Shown here: piece by piece, positions 32,909 to 44,293 of the stretch
Layout: the number at the start of each line of letters is the position of its first letter
How positions within the stretch are numbered: position 1 is the stretch's first letter
NCBI RefSeq assembly: GCF_003751265.1
Contig: NZ_RJKN01000011.1
Location: 18,023-82,022 of the forward strand
Origin: Pseudokineococcus lusitanus
Lineage (GTDB): Bacteria; Actinomycetota; Actinomycetes; Actinomycetales; Quadrisphaeraceae
DNA length: 64,000 nucleotides
Direction of reading: 5' to 3'
The notes under the pieces: generated by a model
Databases searched by the model: none
The model's input: the letters and a program-made list of their open reading frames with translations, nothing else
Told to the model about the DNA's origin: nothing
Translations under genes and position numbers: made by a program

Positions 32909-33571
32909 TCAGCCGGGCTCGGGGCCCGCGTCGAGCGCCTTCTCGACCGCCGTGAGGCGGTCGTCCGGCACGAGCAGGTGGAGGACGTCGCCGTCCTGGT
33001 GCACGGTGTCCGGGCCCGGGAGCCGCGCCGCGCCCAGGCGGGTGACGAAGGCGACGCGCGTGGCGGTGGCGCGCTCGAGGTCGACGAGGCGGTGCCCCGC
33101 CCACGACGGCGGCACCGCCACCTCGGCGAGGTGGACCGCACCCGTGGCGTCGGTCCAGTCGGGGACGACGCCGCGCGGCAGCAGCCGGCGGACCATCTGG
33201 TCGGCCGTCCAGCGGACGGTCGCGACGGTGGGGATCCCGAGCCGCTCGAAGACCTCGGCGCGCGCCGAGTCGTAGATCCGGGCGGCGACGTGCTCGACGC
33301 CGAAGACCTCCCGGGCGGTCCGCGCCGCGAGGATGTTCGAGTTGTCGCCGCTGCTGACGGCCGCGAAGGCGTACGCCTCCCCGGTCCCCGCCTCGCGGAG
33401 GACGTCCCGGTCGAAGCCGACGCCCTTGACGGTCCGGCCCTCGAAGTCGTCGCCGAGCCGGCGGAACGCCTGCGGGTCCTGGTCGACGACGGCGACGCCG
33501 TGGCCGCGGCGGGACAGCTCGAGGGCCAGCGTGGAGCCGACGCGGCCGCAGCCCATGACGACGAAGTGCAC
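32909..33571 (-). CDS. TrkA-type RCK protein, first of pair
   Basis: A 220-residue RCK protein: RCK_N with VHFVVMGCGRVGSTLALELS, FAAVSSGDNSNILAARTARE and RIYDSARAEVFERLGIPTVA, and an RCK_C domain (about 140-212) containing DLERATATRVAFVTRLG. It probably pairs with the downstream 227-residue RCK protein as a heteromeric ring. The GTG at 33571 has TAGCGT 6 nt upstream (leaderless), back to back with the promoter of the KimA-like permease 92 nt away, which suggests joint control of a potassium uptake module. Confidence 0.9.
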   Translation of the reverse strand: MHFVVMGCGRVGSTLALELSRRGHGVAVVDQDPQAFRRLGDDFEGRTVKGVGFDRDVLREAGTGEAYAFAAVSSGDNSNILAARTAREVFGVEHVAARIYDSARAEVFERLGIPTVATVRWTADQMVRRLLPRGVVPDWTDATGAVHLAEVAVPPSWAGHRLVDLERATATRVAFVTRLGAARLPGPDTVHQDGDVLHLLVPDDRLTAVEKALDAGPEPG

Positions 33572-33577
33572 GCCCGG

Positions 33578-33583
33578 ACGCTA
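33578..33583 (-). promoter_or_regulatory. -10 box TAGCGT, leaderless RCK operon
   Basis: On the minus strand TAGCGT is 6 nt before the GTG at 33571. Confidence 0.6.
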
Positions 33584-33651
33584 CCGCCGCGGCGCGCCCC
33601 CGTCCGGTGCACGCCGCCCGCGGCCCGCACGGCGTCGCCCGCGCGTGCTCC

Positions 33652-33657
33652 TACCAT
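33652..33657 (+). promoter_or_regulatory. -10 box TACCAT, leaderless permease mRNA
   Basis: TACCAT is 6 nt before the GTG at 33664, with no ribosome site. Confidence 0.6.
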
Positions 33658-33663
33658 CACGCC

Positions 33664-35733
33664 GTGCAGCACATCGCCGACGGCGCCAAGCGTCTCGTGC
33701 TCGGCCGGCCCTTCTCCAGCGACCGCCTCGGCCACACCCTCCTGCCGAAGCGGCTGGCGCTCCCGGTGTTCGCCTCGGACGCGCTGTCGTCCGTGGCGTA
33801 CGCGCCGGACGAGATCTTCCTGACGCTGGCCATCGCGGGCGTGGCCTCGTACACGCTCTCGCCGTGGATCGGCGTGGCGGTCGTCGTCGTCATGGTCGTC
33901 GTCATCGCCTCGTACCGGCAGAACGTCCACGCCTACCCGTCGGGCGGCGGGGACTACGAGGTCGCCACGACCAACCTCGGCCCCCGGGCCGGCCTCGTCG
34001 TCGCGAGCGCCCTGCTCGTCGACTACGTCCTCACCGTCGCGGTGTCGATCTCGTCGGGGGCGCAGTACGCCGCCTCCGCGCTGCCCTTCCTGCGCGGCCA
34101 CGAGACGAGCCTCGCCGTCGGGCTCGTGCTGCTCCTCATGGCGATGAACCTGCGGGGCGTCCGGGAGTCCGGGACGGCCTTCGCCGTCCCCACCTACGTC
34201 TTCATGGCCTCGATGCTCGCGATGCTCGGGTGGGGCACCTTCCGGGTCCTCACCGGTGACACGCCGGTCGTCGAGAGCGCCTCGCTCGAGCTCATGCCGG
34301 AGCCGGGCTACGAGGAGGGCCTCACGGGCCTCGTCGGCGCCTTCCTCGTCATGCGCGCCTTCTCGTCCGGGTGCGCCGCGCTGACCGGCGTCGAGGCCAT
34401 CAGCAACGGCGTCCCCGCCTTCGAGAAGCCGAAGAGCCGCAACGCCGCGACGACGCTCGCGCTGCTCGGCGCCACGGCCGTGACGCTGCTCATGGGCGTC
34501 ATCGTCCTCGCCAACGTCACGGGCCTGCAGTTCGCCGAGCTGCCCGCCACCCAGCTGTCGCGCGACGGCGTGCCCGTCGGCGACGGCTACGTCCAGGACC
34601 CCGTCATCGGCCAGCTGGCCCGGGCGGTCTTCGACAGCGCGCCGTTCGCCTTCTTCGTCGTGACGGCCGCCACCGGCCTCATCCTCGTGCTGGCGGCCAA
34701 CACGGCCTTCAACGGCTTCCCGGTGCTCGGCTCGATCCTCGCCCGCGACGGCTGGCTGCCCCGCCAGCTCCACACGCGCGGCGACCGGCTGGCCTTCTCC
34801 AACGGCATCCTGCTGCTGGCCGGCGCGGCGGTCGTCCTCGTCATCGCCTTCGACGCCCAGGTCACCCGGCTCATCCAGCTCTACATCGTCGGGGTCTTCG
34901 TCTCCTTCACCCTCAGCCAGCTCGGCATGGTCAGGCACTGGAACCGCCACCTGCGGCTCGAGGGCGACCCCGCCGCCCGGTCCCGGATGCTGCGCTCGCG
35001 GGCCGTCAACGCCGTCGGCCTCGGGCTCACGGGGACGGTCCTCGTCGTCGTCCTCCTCACGAAGTTCACCCGCGGCGCGTGGATCGCCATCCTCGCGATG
35101 GCGGTGCTCTTCGTCCTCATGCGCGGGGTGCAGACGCACTACCGGCGGGTCGCCGAGGAGCTGGCGCTGCCCGACGAGCTGCAGGGCGGCAAGCTCCTGC
35201 CGAGCCGCGTGCGCGCGGTCGTCCTCGTCTCCAAGCTCCACCTGCCGACGCTGCGCGCGGTCGCCTACGCGCGGGCCACCCGGCCGTCGTCGCTGGAGGC
35301 GCTGACCGTCGCGGTCGACGCCGAGGAGACCCGGGCGCTGCAGCGGGCCTGGGACGCCCGCGGCATCCCCGTGCCGCTGACGGCGCTGGAGTCGCCGTAC
35401 CGGGAGATCACCCGGCCCGTCGTCGAGCACGTCCGGGCGCTCCGCCGGGACAACCCCCGCGACCTCGTCGTCGTCTACGTGCCCGAGTACGTCGTCGGCC
35501 ACTGGTGGGAGCAGGTGCTGCACAACCAGAGCGCGCTCCGCCTCAAGTCCCGCCTGCACTTCATCCGCGGGGTCGTCGTCGCGAGCGTCCCGTGGCAGCT
35601 CGCCTCGTCCCAGGGCGCCGACGTCGACGACCGCGTGGCGGCGCCGGGCGACGTGCGCCGGGGCACCGTCGGCGGGGTCGGCGGCGTCCACGAGCGCGAC
35701 GGCGGCGGGCCGGGCCCGGAGGTGCGGCGGTGA
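33664..35733 (+). CDS. KimA-like APC-superfamily permease (probable potassium importer)
   Basis: A 689-residue membrane protein with 12 predicted helices and a cytosolic C-terminal domain of about 210 residues. Motifs shared with Bacillus KimA include FASDALSSVAYAPDEI, the SYRQNVHAYPSGGGDYEVAT segment, LLVDYVLTVAVSISSGAQYA, AFSSGCAALTGVEAISNGVP and LVLAANTAFNGFPVLGSILA. KimA is a high-affinity K+/H+ symporter whose cytosolic domain binds c-di-AMP. Annotation as an amino acid permease would be common but less likely here, because two RCK potassium regulators are divergently transcribed next door. The stop overlaps the methyltransferase start (GTGA). Confidence 0.85.
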   Translation: MQHIADGAKRLVLGRPFSSDRLGHTLLPKRLALPVFASDALSSVAYAPDEIFLTLAIAGVASYTLSPWIGVAVVVVMVVVIASYRQNVHAYPSGGGDYEVATTNLGPRAGLVVASALLVDYVLTVAVSISSGAQYAASALPFLRGHETSLAVGLVLLLMAMNLRGVRESGTAFAVPTYVFMASMLAMLGWGTFRVLTGDTPVVESASLELMPEPGYEEGLTGLVGAFLVMRAFSSGCAALTGVEAISNGVPAFEKPKSRNAATTLALLGATAVTLLMGVIVLANVTGLQFAELPATQLSRDGVPVGDGYVQDPVIGQLARAVFDSAPFAFFVVTAATGLILVLAANTAFNGFPVLGSILARDGWLPRQLHTRGDRLAFSNGILLLAGAAVVLVIAFDAQVTRLIQLYIVGVFVSFTLSQLGMVRHWNRHLRLEGDPAARSRMLRSRAVNAVGLGLTGTVLVVVLLTKFTRGAWIAILAMAVLFVLMRGVQTHYRRVAEELALPDELQGGKLLPSRVRAVVLVSKLHLPTLRAVAYARATRPSSLEALTVAVDAEETRALQRAWDARGIPVPLTALESPYREITRPVVEHVRALRRDNPRDLVVVYVPEYVVGHWWEQVLHNQSALRLKSRLHFIRGVVVASVPWQLASSQGADVDDRVAAPGDVRRGTVGGVGGVHERDGGGPGPEVRR

Positions 35734-37094
35734 GCGACGACGCGACGGCGCCCGGGGAGGGCGCGCGCGGCCGCCTCGTCGAGCTCGAGGTGGGGGCCGT
35801 GGCGCACGGCGGCCACTGCGTCGCCCGGCTCGAGGGCCGGGTCGTCTTCGTCCGCCACACGCTGCCGGGGGAGCGCGTCGTGGCCCGGCTCACCGAGGCC
35901 GCCGACGGGGCGGGCTTCTGGCGCGCGGACGCCGTCGAGGTGCTCGAGGCCTCGCCCGACCGGGTCGCCCCGGCGTGCCCCGTGGCGGGACCCGGGGGCT
36001 GCGGGGGGTGCGACTGGCAGCACGTCGACCTCGCGGCCCAGCGACGCCTCAAGGCGGACGTGCTCCGCGAGCAGATGCACCGGCTCGCGGGGCTCGACGT
36101 GGACGCCCGCGTGGAGGAGGTCCCCGTCCCCGCCGCGGCCGGGACGACGCCGGAGGACGCCGCCCGCGGCCTCGGCTGGCGCACGCGTGTCGCCTACGCC
36201 GTGGACGCGGGCGGCCGGCTGGGCTTCCGCGCCCACCGCGAGCACCGGGTCGTCCCCGTGGAGCGCTGCCCCATCGCCACGCCGGGCGTCGTCGACCTCG
36301 GCCTCCCCGCCGTCCGCTGGCCGGGGTGGCGCTCCGTCGAGGCGGTCGTCCCGGGCACGGGCGACGACGCGCTCGTCGTCGCCGAGCCGCGCCCCGGCGC
36401 CCGCCGCCCGCCGCGCGTGCCCGACGTCCCGGCCGCCACGTCGGTGGCGACGACGTCCCCGCGGGGCCCGCGGCAGCCGCCCGGCCCCGTGAGCCGGGTG
36501 CGCGGGCGCACGTGGGTGCGCGAGGAGGTGCGGGGGAGCGGCTTCCGCGTCACGGGCGCCGGCTTCTGGCAGGTGCACCCCGGCGCCGGCGAGGCGCTGA
36601 CCGCGGCGGTGCTGGAGGCCCTGGCGCCCCGGCCGGGCGAGGCGGCGCTCGACCTCTACAGCGGCGCGGGCCTGCTCACGCGCGCGCTGGCCACGGCCGT
36701 GGGCGAGCGGGGGCGCGTGACGGCGGTCGAGGGGGACGCGCGGGCCGTGGCGGACGCCCGGCGCAACCTGCACGACGTCGCCGGGCTCACGCTCGTGCAC
36801 GGGCCCGTCGAGCGGGTGCTCGAGGAGCGGGCGGGGCTCGAGGCGGACGGCGAGCCGCGAGCGGACGTCGTCGTCCTCGACCCGCCGCGCACCGGTGCCC
36901 GGGCGCGGGTCGTGGCGGCCGTCGCGGCGCTGCGGCCGCGGGCCGTGGCCTACGTGGCGTGCGACCCCGCGGCGCTCGCCCGCGACGTCGCGACCTTCGC
37001 CGACCACGGGTACGTGCTGCGCGGGCTGCGGGCCTTCGACCTGTTCCCGCAGACCCACCACCTGGAGTCGGTGGCGCTGCTCGAGCCGCGCTGA
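35730..37094 (+). CDS. TrmA/RumA-family RNA uracil-5-methyltransferase
   Basis: A 454-residue SAM-dependent enzyme that methylates C5 of a uridine in rRNA or tRNA. An N-terminal TRAM domain (LVELEVGAVAHGGHCVARLE) is followed by an iron-sulfur motif (ACPVAGPGGCGGCDWQH, with a later Cys in VERCPIA), then the Rossmann domain (ALDLYSGAGLLTRALA, VVLDPPRTGAR) and the catalytic cysteine region YVACDPAALARDVATF near the C-terminus. An Arg/Pro-rich insert of about 45 residues near 215-260 is unusual. It is coupled to the permease by GTGA; this pairing also occurs in mycobacteria. The RNA target is unknown. Confidence 0.9.
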   Translation: MSDDATAPGEGARGRLVELEVGAVAHGGHCVARLEGRVVFVRHTLPGERVVARLTEAADGAGFWRADAVEVLEASPDRVAPACPVAGPGGCGGCDWQHVDLAAQRRLKADVLREQMHRLAGLDVDARVEEVPVPAAAGTTPEDAARGLGWRTRVAYAVDAGGRLGFRAHREHRVVPVERCPIATPGVVDLGLPAVRWPGWRSVEAVVPGTGDDALVVAEPRPGARRPPRVPDVPAATSVATTSPRGPRQPPGPVSRVRGRTWVREEVRGSGFRVTGAGFWQVHPGAGEALTAAVLEALAPRPGEAALDLYSGAGLLTRALATAVGERGRVTAVEGDARAVADARRNLHDVAGLTLVHGPVERVLEERAGLEADGEPRADVVVLDPPRTGARARVVAAVAALRPRAVAYVACDPAALARDVATFADHGYVLRGLRAFDLFPQTHHLESVALLEPR

Positions 37095-37095
37095 C

Positions 37096-37131
37096 GCGGA
37101 CGGGGCCGGCGGCTGCGCCGGCCCCGTCCGC
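37096..37131 (+). terminator. Terminator of the permease-methyltransferase operon
   Basis: A perfect 16-bp stem (37096-37111 with 37116-37131) with a GCTG loop, starting right after the stop. Confidence 0.85.
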
Positions 37132-37136
37132 CCGGC

Positions 37137-37337
37137 TCAGCGGTCCGGCATCTCCTCGGGGTCGCCGTCGGGGTCGTGCCCCGGGTCGGTGTCGTCGAGC
37201 ACGCCGTCGTGGCTCGGCGTGGTGTCGTGCCGCGGGTGGAGCTGGCCCGCGTCGCCGTCCGGGTCGTGCTGCTCGGCCTGCTCCACGGCCTCGCGGGCGG
37301 CGTCGTCCTGCCCGTGCTCGGGGGTGCTCGTGCTCAT
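37137..37337 (-). CDS. Small acidic protein, unknown
   Basis: A 66-residue, His/Asp/Glu-rich protein starting at the ATG 37337, with GGGAGG about 10 nt upstream. Repeated Asp-Pro-Gly-His-like elements (HDPDGDAGQL, DTDPGHDPDGDP) suggest a disordered, possibly metal-binding chain. No family is recognised. It lies between the methyltransferase terminator and the divergent acn promoter. It could be spurious, but the ribosome site and composition favour a gene. Confidence 0.55.
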   Translation of the reverse strand: MSTSTPEHGQDDAAREAVEQAEQHDPDGDAGQLHPRHDTTPSHDGVLDDTDPGHDPDGDPEEMPDR

Positions 37338-37449
37338 GACGTCTCGGCCTCCCTCTGCCGGGCCCGGGGCGGGCCCGACCTCCCGACGGTAGGCCGGGTC
37401 CGGCGTGGGCGCCGGGCGGCGACGTGCCGGGGGCCGACGGCGGCGGGTC

Positions 37450-37478
37450 GTGACACCGTGGGCCGGCAGCACTAGTAT
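37450..37478 (+). promoter_or_regulatory. acn promoter
   Basis: GTGACA (-35, 37450-37455), a 17-nt spacer and TAGTAT (-10, 37473-37478): five of six and a near-ideal match to the principal sigma consensus, the best promoter of the window. Transcription would start near 37485, giving a leader of about 100 nt. Confidence 0.75.
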
Positions 37479-37495
37479 CTTGACGTCAAGATACT
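37474..37495. promoter_or_regulatory. 22-bp perfect palindromic operator at acn
   Basis: Half-site AGTATCTTGAC (37474-37484) is followed immediately by its exact reverse complement (37485-37495). It is AT-rich in a GC-rich background and covers the -10 box and start point, so a dimeric repressor is the simplest reading. The regulator is not encoded nearby. Confidence 0.85.
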
Positions 37496-37587
37496 TCGGC
37501 GGACGACGGCGACGTCGTCCGCCCGGCCCCCGCGGCCGGTCCCGGGCCACCCCTGGCCACCCGCAGTCAGCGTCGACGGGAGACGAC

Positions 37588-40399
<2,812 letters not shown>

Positions 40400-40407
<8 letters not shown>

Positions 40408-40765
40408 CGGCGGGACGCCCGCCGGGCTGACGGAGAGCGCCGACCAGCCGGGCGGGTTCCCGCCGGGCACCTTCGTCCTCTGGGCGACGGTGCAGGTGCG
40501 GGAGGACCGCGTCGAGGAGTTCCTCGCCGGCATCGCCGACGACGCGCGCTGCTCGGTGCGGGACGAGCCGGGCTGCCTGGGCTTCACGGTGTCGCGCCAC
40601 TCGGACGACCCGCTGCGCTTCTCCTTCCACGAGGCGTACGCGAGCCGTGAGGCCTTCGAGGTCGACCACCAGGGCTCCGCGCACTACGCGCGGTGGGCCG
40701 CGGTGGCCGAGAAGGTCGTCATCTCCACCGAGGTGGCGTTCACCGAGGTCGTCGCGCTGCCCTGA
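40400..40765 (+). CDS. Antibiotic biosynthesis monooxygenase (ABM)-domain protein
   Basis: A 121-residue single-domain dimeric alpha/beta-barrel protein. The core [40 protein letters not shown] and [20 protein letters not shown] is typical of YgiN-like quinol monooxygenases and related small enzymes. The reaction is unknown. The GTG at 40400 lies inside the last codons of acn (8-nt overlap), so it is co-transcribed and probably translated by re-initiation. A strong bidirectional hairpin follows. Confidence 0.85.
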
Positions 40766-40780
40766 CCGCGCGACCCGCCC

Positions 40781-40828
40781 GACGACGACGGCCGCCCGCC
40801 CCGCGAGGGGTGGGCGGCCGTCGTCGTC
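40781..40828. terminator. Bidirectional terminator between the acn operon and the sugar transporter
   Basis: A 22-bp stem with one wobble (40781-40802 with 40807-40828) and a 4-nt GCGA loop between convergent operons. Confidence 0.85.
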
Positions 40829-40846
40829 CCGGCGCCGGGCGAGCCG

Positions 40847-41746
40847 TCAGCCCTTCTCGGCCCCCTCGCCCGTCGCGGTGATGCGCCGCTGGAAGACGAA
40901 GAAGAGCACCGCCACGGGGATCGTCATGAGCGCCGCCGCGCCGAGCCGCAGCGGGAACTGCTGGCTCTGCCCGAGGGCCCCGGAGGCGAGGTTGGCGACG
41001 CCCTTCGTGAGGGTGGTCAGCTCCGGGCTCTGGGTCGAGACGATGAAGTGCGACAGCTCGTTCCACGACCCCTGGAACGAGAGGATGAGCACGGTGACGA
41101 GGGCGGGCCGGGCCATCGGCAGCACGACCGACCAGAAGGTGCGCACGACGCCGGCGCCGTCGATCCGCGCCGCCTCCTCGACGCTGACGGGCAGCGTGTC
41201 GAAGAAGTTCTTCATGATGAAGACGCTCGTCGCGTCGGCCAGCAGCGGGACGACCATGCCCGCGTAGCTGTCGTAGATCCCCAGCTGGTTGATGACGAGG
41301 AACTTGGGGATGAGCAGGACCACCTGCGGGACGGCCATGACGGCCACGACGCCGGCGAAGACGACCGCCCGCCCGCGCCAGTGCAGCCGCGACAGCGCGT
41401 ACCCGGCCATGGCCGCGAAGAGCACGCGCCCCGTCGTCACGACGACGGCGACGAGCGCGGAGTTGGCCGCCCACAGCGGGAAGTCGCTGTTCGCGAGCAG
41501 CCGCTCCAGCGCGGCCGTCGTCGCGGGGGACGGCACGAGGGTCAGCGGCTCGGCGGCCGCCTGGGCGTCGGTCTTGAACGCCGTCGCCACCTGGATGGCG
41601 AAGGGGAAGAGGTAGACGACCGAGATCGCGACGAGCGCGAGGTAGATCGCGTGCCGGCGCAGGGGGCGTCGTCGCCGCCGGGCCGGCGGGGCGTCGGACC
41701 CGCGCGGGGCGGTGGTCGCCCCGCGCGCGGTGCTGGTGGCGGTCAC
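40847..41746 (-). CDS. Carbohydrate ABC transporter permease (MalG type)
   Basis: A 299-residue inner-membrane subunit of a CUT1 sugar importer with six predicted helices. The cytosolic EAA loop that docks the ATPase is EEAARIDGAGVVRTFWSVVL. A basic, Thr/Ala-rich N-terminus precedes helix 1 (YLALVAISVVYLFPFAIQVA). The GTG at 41746 overlaps the stop of the MalF-type gene (GTGA). It is the last gene of the lacI-led operon. No ATP-binding subunit is present; actinobacterial CUT1 systems commonly share one encoded elsewhere (MsiK). Confidence 0.92.
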   Translation of the reverse strand: MTATSTARGATTAPRGSDAPPARRRRRPLRRHAIYLALVAISVVYLFPFAIQVATAFKTDAQAAAEPLTLVPSPATTAALERLLANSDFPLWAANSALVAVVVTTGRVLFAAMAGYALSRLHWRGRAVVFAGVVAVMAVPQVVLLIPKFLVINQLGIYDSYAGMVVPLLADATSVFIMKNFFDTLPVSVEEAARIDGAGVVRTFWSVVLPMARPALVTVLILSFQGSWNELSHFIVSTQSPELTTLTKGVANLASGALGQSQQFPLRLGAAALMTIPVAVLFFVFQRRITATGEGAEKG

Positions 41747-42978
41747 CGGGTGCCCCCCGTGCTGGTCGCGCCGGGGGTCGTCGCCGCGGTGACGGCCGCG
41801 GGCGCCCCGGGGCCGCCCGGCGCCGCGGGGACGCCGCTGCCGGTGGTGCCCACGCCGCCGCCCCCGCGGGCGCGCCACCGGCGGCGCAGCGGCACGTCGC
41901 GCTCCGTGAGCAGCACCCGCTGGACGACGGTGAGCGTGACGATGATGGCGAAGAGGACGAAGGCGATGGCTGCGCCGCGGCCCCACTCCTGGGACACGAA
42001 CGACGTCGTGTACGAGAGGTACGCCGGCGTGACCGTCGTCTTGGCGGGGCCGCCCTGGGTGCCCGTGTAGATCTGGTCGAAGACCTGCCACGTGCCGATG
42101 AGGCCGAGCGTGAGGACGGTGAAGAGCGTCGGCCGGAGCATCGGCAGCGTGACGTGGCGGAAGCGCTGCCAGGCGTTCGCGCCGTCCACGGACGCGGCCT
42201 CGAGCACCTCGCCGGAGACCTGCTGCAGGCCCGCGAGGAACAGCAGCATGAAGGTGCCCGAGGTCGTGAAGACGGCGAGGAGGACGAGCGCCGACATGGC
42301 GACCGAGGGGCCGGCCAGCCAGTCCCACCAGCTGATGCCGACGGCGCCGTTCCCGGTGAGGACCGCGGGGCCGGCGTCCACCCCGACGGCGCCGAGGACC
42401 ACGTGGAGGACGCCGCGCGGGTCGGCGAACCAGTTCGGCCCCTCGACGCGGAGCAGCGCCAGGAGCCGGTTGACGACGCCGCTCGAGGAGAAGAGGAAGA
42501 GGAAGACGATGGTGATGGCCACCGAGCTCGTCACCGACGGGAAGTAGAACGCCGTGCGGAAGAAGCCGCGCCCGCGCAGGGCGGCGCGCCCGACGAGCAG
42601 CGCCAGACCGAGCGAGACGGCCGTCTGCAGCGGGACGACGAGCAGCACGTACCAGAGGTTGTTGCGCAGCGCCGTGCCGAAGTCCTGCGTCGCAAGCCCG
42701 CCGCCGGCGACGAGCTCGCGGTAGTTGGCGGCGCCGACGAAGCCGACGTCGCCCGAGAACGGGCTGCCGATGCCGTCCCAGTCCGAGACGCTCACCCACA
42801 GCGCCATGACGATGGGCACGACGAGGAACAGGCCGAGCAGGACGAGGACGGGCGCGACGAAGAGCCACCCGGCCACGCCCTCGGCCCGGGCGCCCGGCCG
42901 CCCGCCCCGGCGCCGGGGCGCCGGGGCGGGCCGTGCCCGCGTGGTGCTGCCCCCGGCCGGGGCTGCCGCGGCGGCCAT
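41743..42978 (-). CDS. Carbohydrate ABC transporter permease (MalF type)
   Basis: A 411-residue permease subunit, partner of the MalG-type protein. Helix 1 is WLFVAPVLVLLGLFLVVPIV; the EAA loop EVLEAASVDGANAWQRFRHV is near residue 265. The periplasmic loop between helices 3 and 4 is longer than usual (about 50 residues, SSSGVVNRLLALLRVEGPNW). The C-terminal 40 residues after RRRWRARGGG are Gly/Pro/Ala-rich and disordered. The ATG at 42978 overlaps the binding-protein stop by one base (TGATG). Confidence 0.92.
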   Translation of the reverse strand: MAAAAAPAGGSTTRARPAPAPRRRGGRPGARAEGVAGWLFVAPVLVLLGLFLVVPIVMALWVSVSDWDGIGSPFSGDVGFVGAANYRELVAGGGLATQDFGTALRNNLWYVLLVVPLQTAVSLGLALLVGRAALRGRGFFRTAFYFPSVTSSVAITIVFLFLFSSSGVVNRLLALLRVEGPNWFADPRGVLHVVLGAVGVDAGPAVLTGNGAVGISWWDWLAGPSVAMSALVLLAVFTTSGTFMLLFLAGLQQVSGEVLEAASVDGANAWQRFRHVTLPMLRPTLFTVLTLGLIGTWQVFDQIYTGTQGGPAKTTVTPAYLSYTTSFVSQEWGRGAAIAFVLFAIIVTLTVVQRVLLTERDVPLRRRWRARGGGGVGTTGSGVPAAPGGPGAPAAVTAATTPGATSTGGTR

Positions 42979-44249
42979 CAGGAGCCCGCGGCCTCGACGA
43001 CCGGCTCGAGGTTGCCCTGGACCGAGGCGAGGATGCCGGCGGGGTCGCCGGAGGCCAGGCCCTCGAGCTGGGCGTTGAGGTCGGCGACGACGTCGCTCGA
43101 GCCCGGGAGGTTGAGCACCGGCTGCGCGACGTCGGCGCCGTCGAGGAAGGCGGCCTGGTCGGGGTACGCCTCGCGCCACGCGTCCGCGGCGGACTGCACG
43201 GACGGCATCGGCCCGAAGGCCTCGGCGAAGGCGAGCTGCTGCTCGGCGGAGACGAGGTGGTCGACGAGGTCGACGGCCGCGTCGGCGTCGCCCGTCGTCG
43301 CCGAGACGCCCCAGCAGGTCGTGAAGGTCAGCGTCGCGGGGCCGGCGGGGCCCGCGGGCAGCGGGAAGACGCTGTAGTCGAGGTCGGGGTAGTCCGTCCG
43401 GATGCCGCTGATCCAGTTGCCCTCGACGGTCATGGCGGCGGCGCCGGTGGCCAGCGCCTCGCCGCCCCAGCCCGCGCCGATGTCGGCGGGGTAGCGCAGC
43501 GAGCCGTCCTCGAGGAGGCCCTGCAGGTAGGTGAGCGCCTCGACGTTCTCCGGCGAGTCGGCCGTGGCCTCGGTCTGGTCGGCGTTCGTCAGCCCGCCCC
43601 CGGCCGCGGCCATGAAGGCCCCCGCGCGGGCGTACTCGGGCGCGAAGGTGAGGCCCGCGCGGTCCGGCGTCTGCAGCTGCTGCGCGACGGCGGCGAGCTC
43701 GTCCCACGTCGTCGGGACGTCGGCGTCGGTGAGGCCCGCCTCGGCCCACGCCCCGTCGTCCACCTCCAGCGCCAGCGTGCTGAAGTCCTTCGGCGCGCAG
43801 TAGAGCTGGTCGTCGTACGTGAACGACTGCACGAGCGCGGGGTAGAAGTCGTCGGCCGCCTCGAGGTCGTCGCCGTACGCGAGCAGGGAGCCCTGCTGGG
43901 CGTAGGTCTGGAAGAGGTCGGCGCTGACGTAGAAGAGGTCGGGCGGCGAGCCGGCGGCGAAGCCCTGGGCCAGCTGCTGGGGGAGGTCCTGGGCGACGGT
44001 GACCGTCGCCGCCGTGCCGGACTCCTCGCTCCACGCCGCGACGGCGGCCTCGACGGCCTCGGTCTCGGCCGGGCCGCTGGAGCCGATGAGGATGCTCAGC
44101 TCGCCGTCGCCGGTCGCGTCGCCGGAGCCGCCGCCGGTGGCGGCCCCGTCGTCGAAGCCGCTGCCGCCGCAGGCGGACAGCCCGAGCAGGGCGACGAGCG
44201 AGCCGCCGGTGAGGGCCAGGGCCGCGCGGCGGCCGGGGGTGCGGGACAT
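42978..44249 (-). CDS. Sugar ABC transporter substrate-binding lipoprotein
   Basis: A 423-residue extracytoplasmic binding protein anchored as a lipoprotein: an Arg-rich N-terminus, a hydrophobic stretch and the lipobox LSAC with Cys27 as lipidation site. The mature part has the type 1 extracellular solute-binding fold (ELSILIGSSGPAETEAVEAA, GSPPDLFYVSADLFQTYAQQ, AAMTVEGNWISGI). Aromatic residues are plentiful, as in maltodextrin or alpha-glucoside binders. Ligand inferred from the adjacent debranching-type glucosidase: alpha-glucans. The ATG at 44249 has GAGGAG 6 nt upstream. It lies 44 nt after lacI. Confidence 0.92.
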   Translation of the reverse strand: MSRTPGRRAALALTGGSLVALLGLSACGGSGFDDGAATGGGSGDATGDGELSILIGSSGPAETEAVEAAVAAWSEESGTAATVTVAQDLPQQLAQGFAAGSPPDLFYVSADLFQTYAQQGSLLAYGDDLEAADDFYPALVQSFTYDDQLYCAPKDFSTLALEVDDGAWAEAGLTDADVPTTWDELAAVAQQLQTPDRAGLTFAPEYARAGAFMAAAGGGLTNADQTEATADSPENVEALTYLQGLLEDGSLRYPADIGAGWGGEALATGAAAMTVEGNWISGIRTDYPDLDYSVFPLPAGPAGPATLTFTTCWGVSATTGDADAAVDLVDHLVSAEQQLAFAEAFGPMPSVQSAADAWREAYPDQAAFLDGADVAQPVLNLPGSSDVVADLNAQLEGLASGDPAGILASVQGNLEPVVEAAGS

Positions 44250-44293
44250 CGGTGTCTCCTCGGGGTCGGTGGTGCGGGGGCGTCGGGAGGGCG

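Noticed and set aside
33664..35733. Annotation as a generic amino acid permease
   Set aside because: Motifs and the RCK neighbourhood fit KimA-type potassium transport better, though transport is untested.
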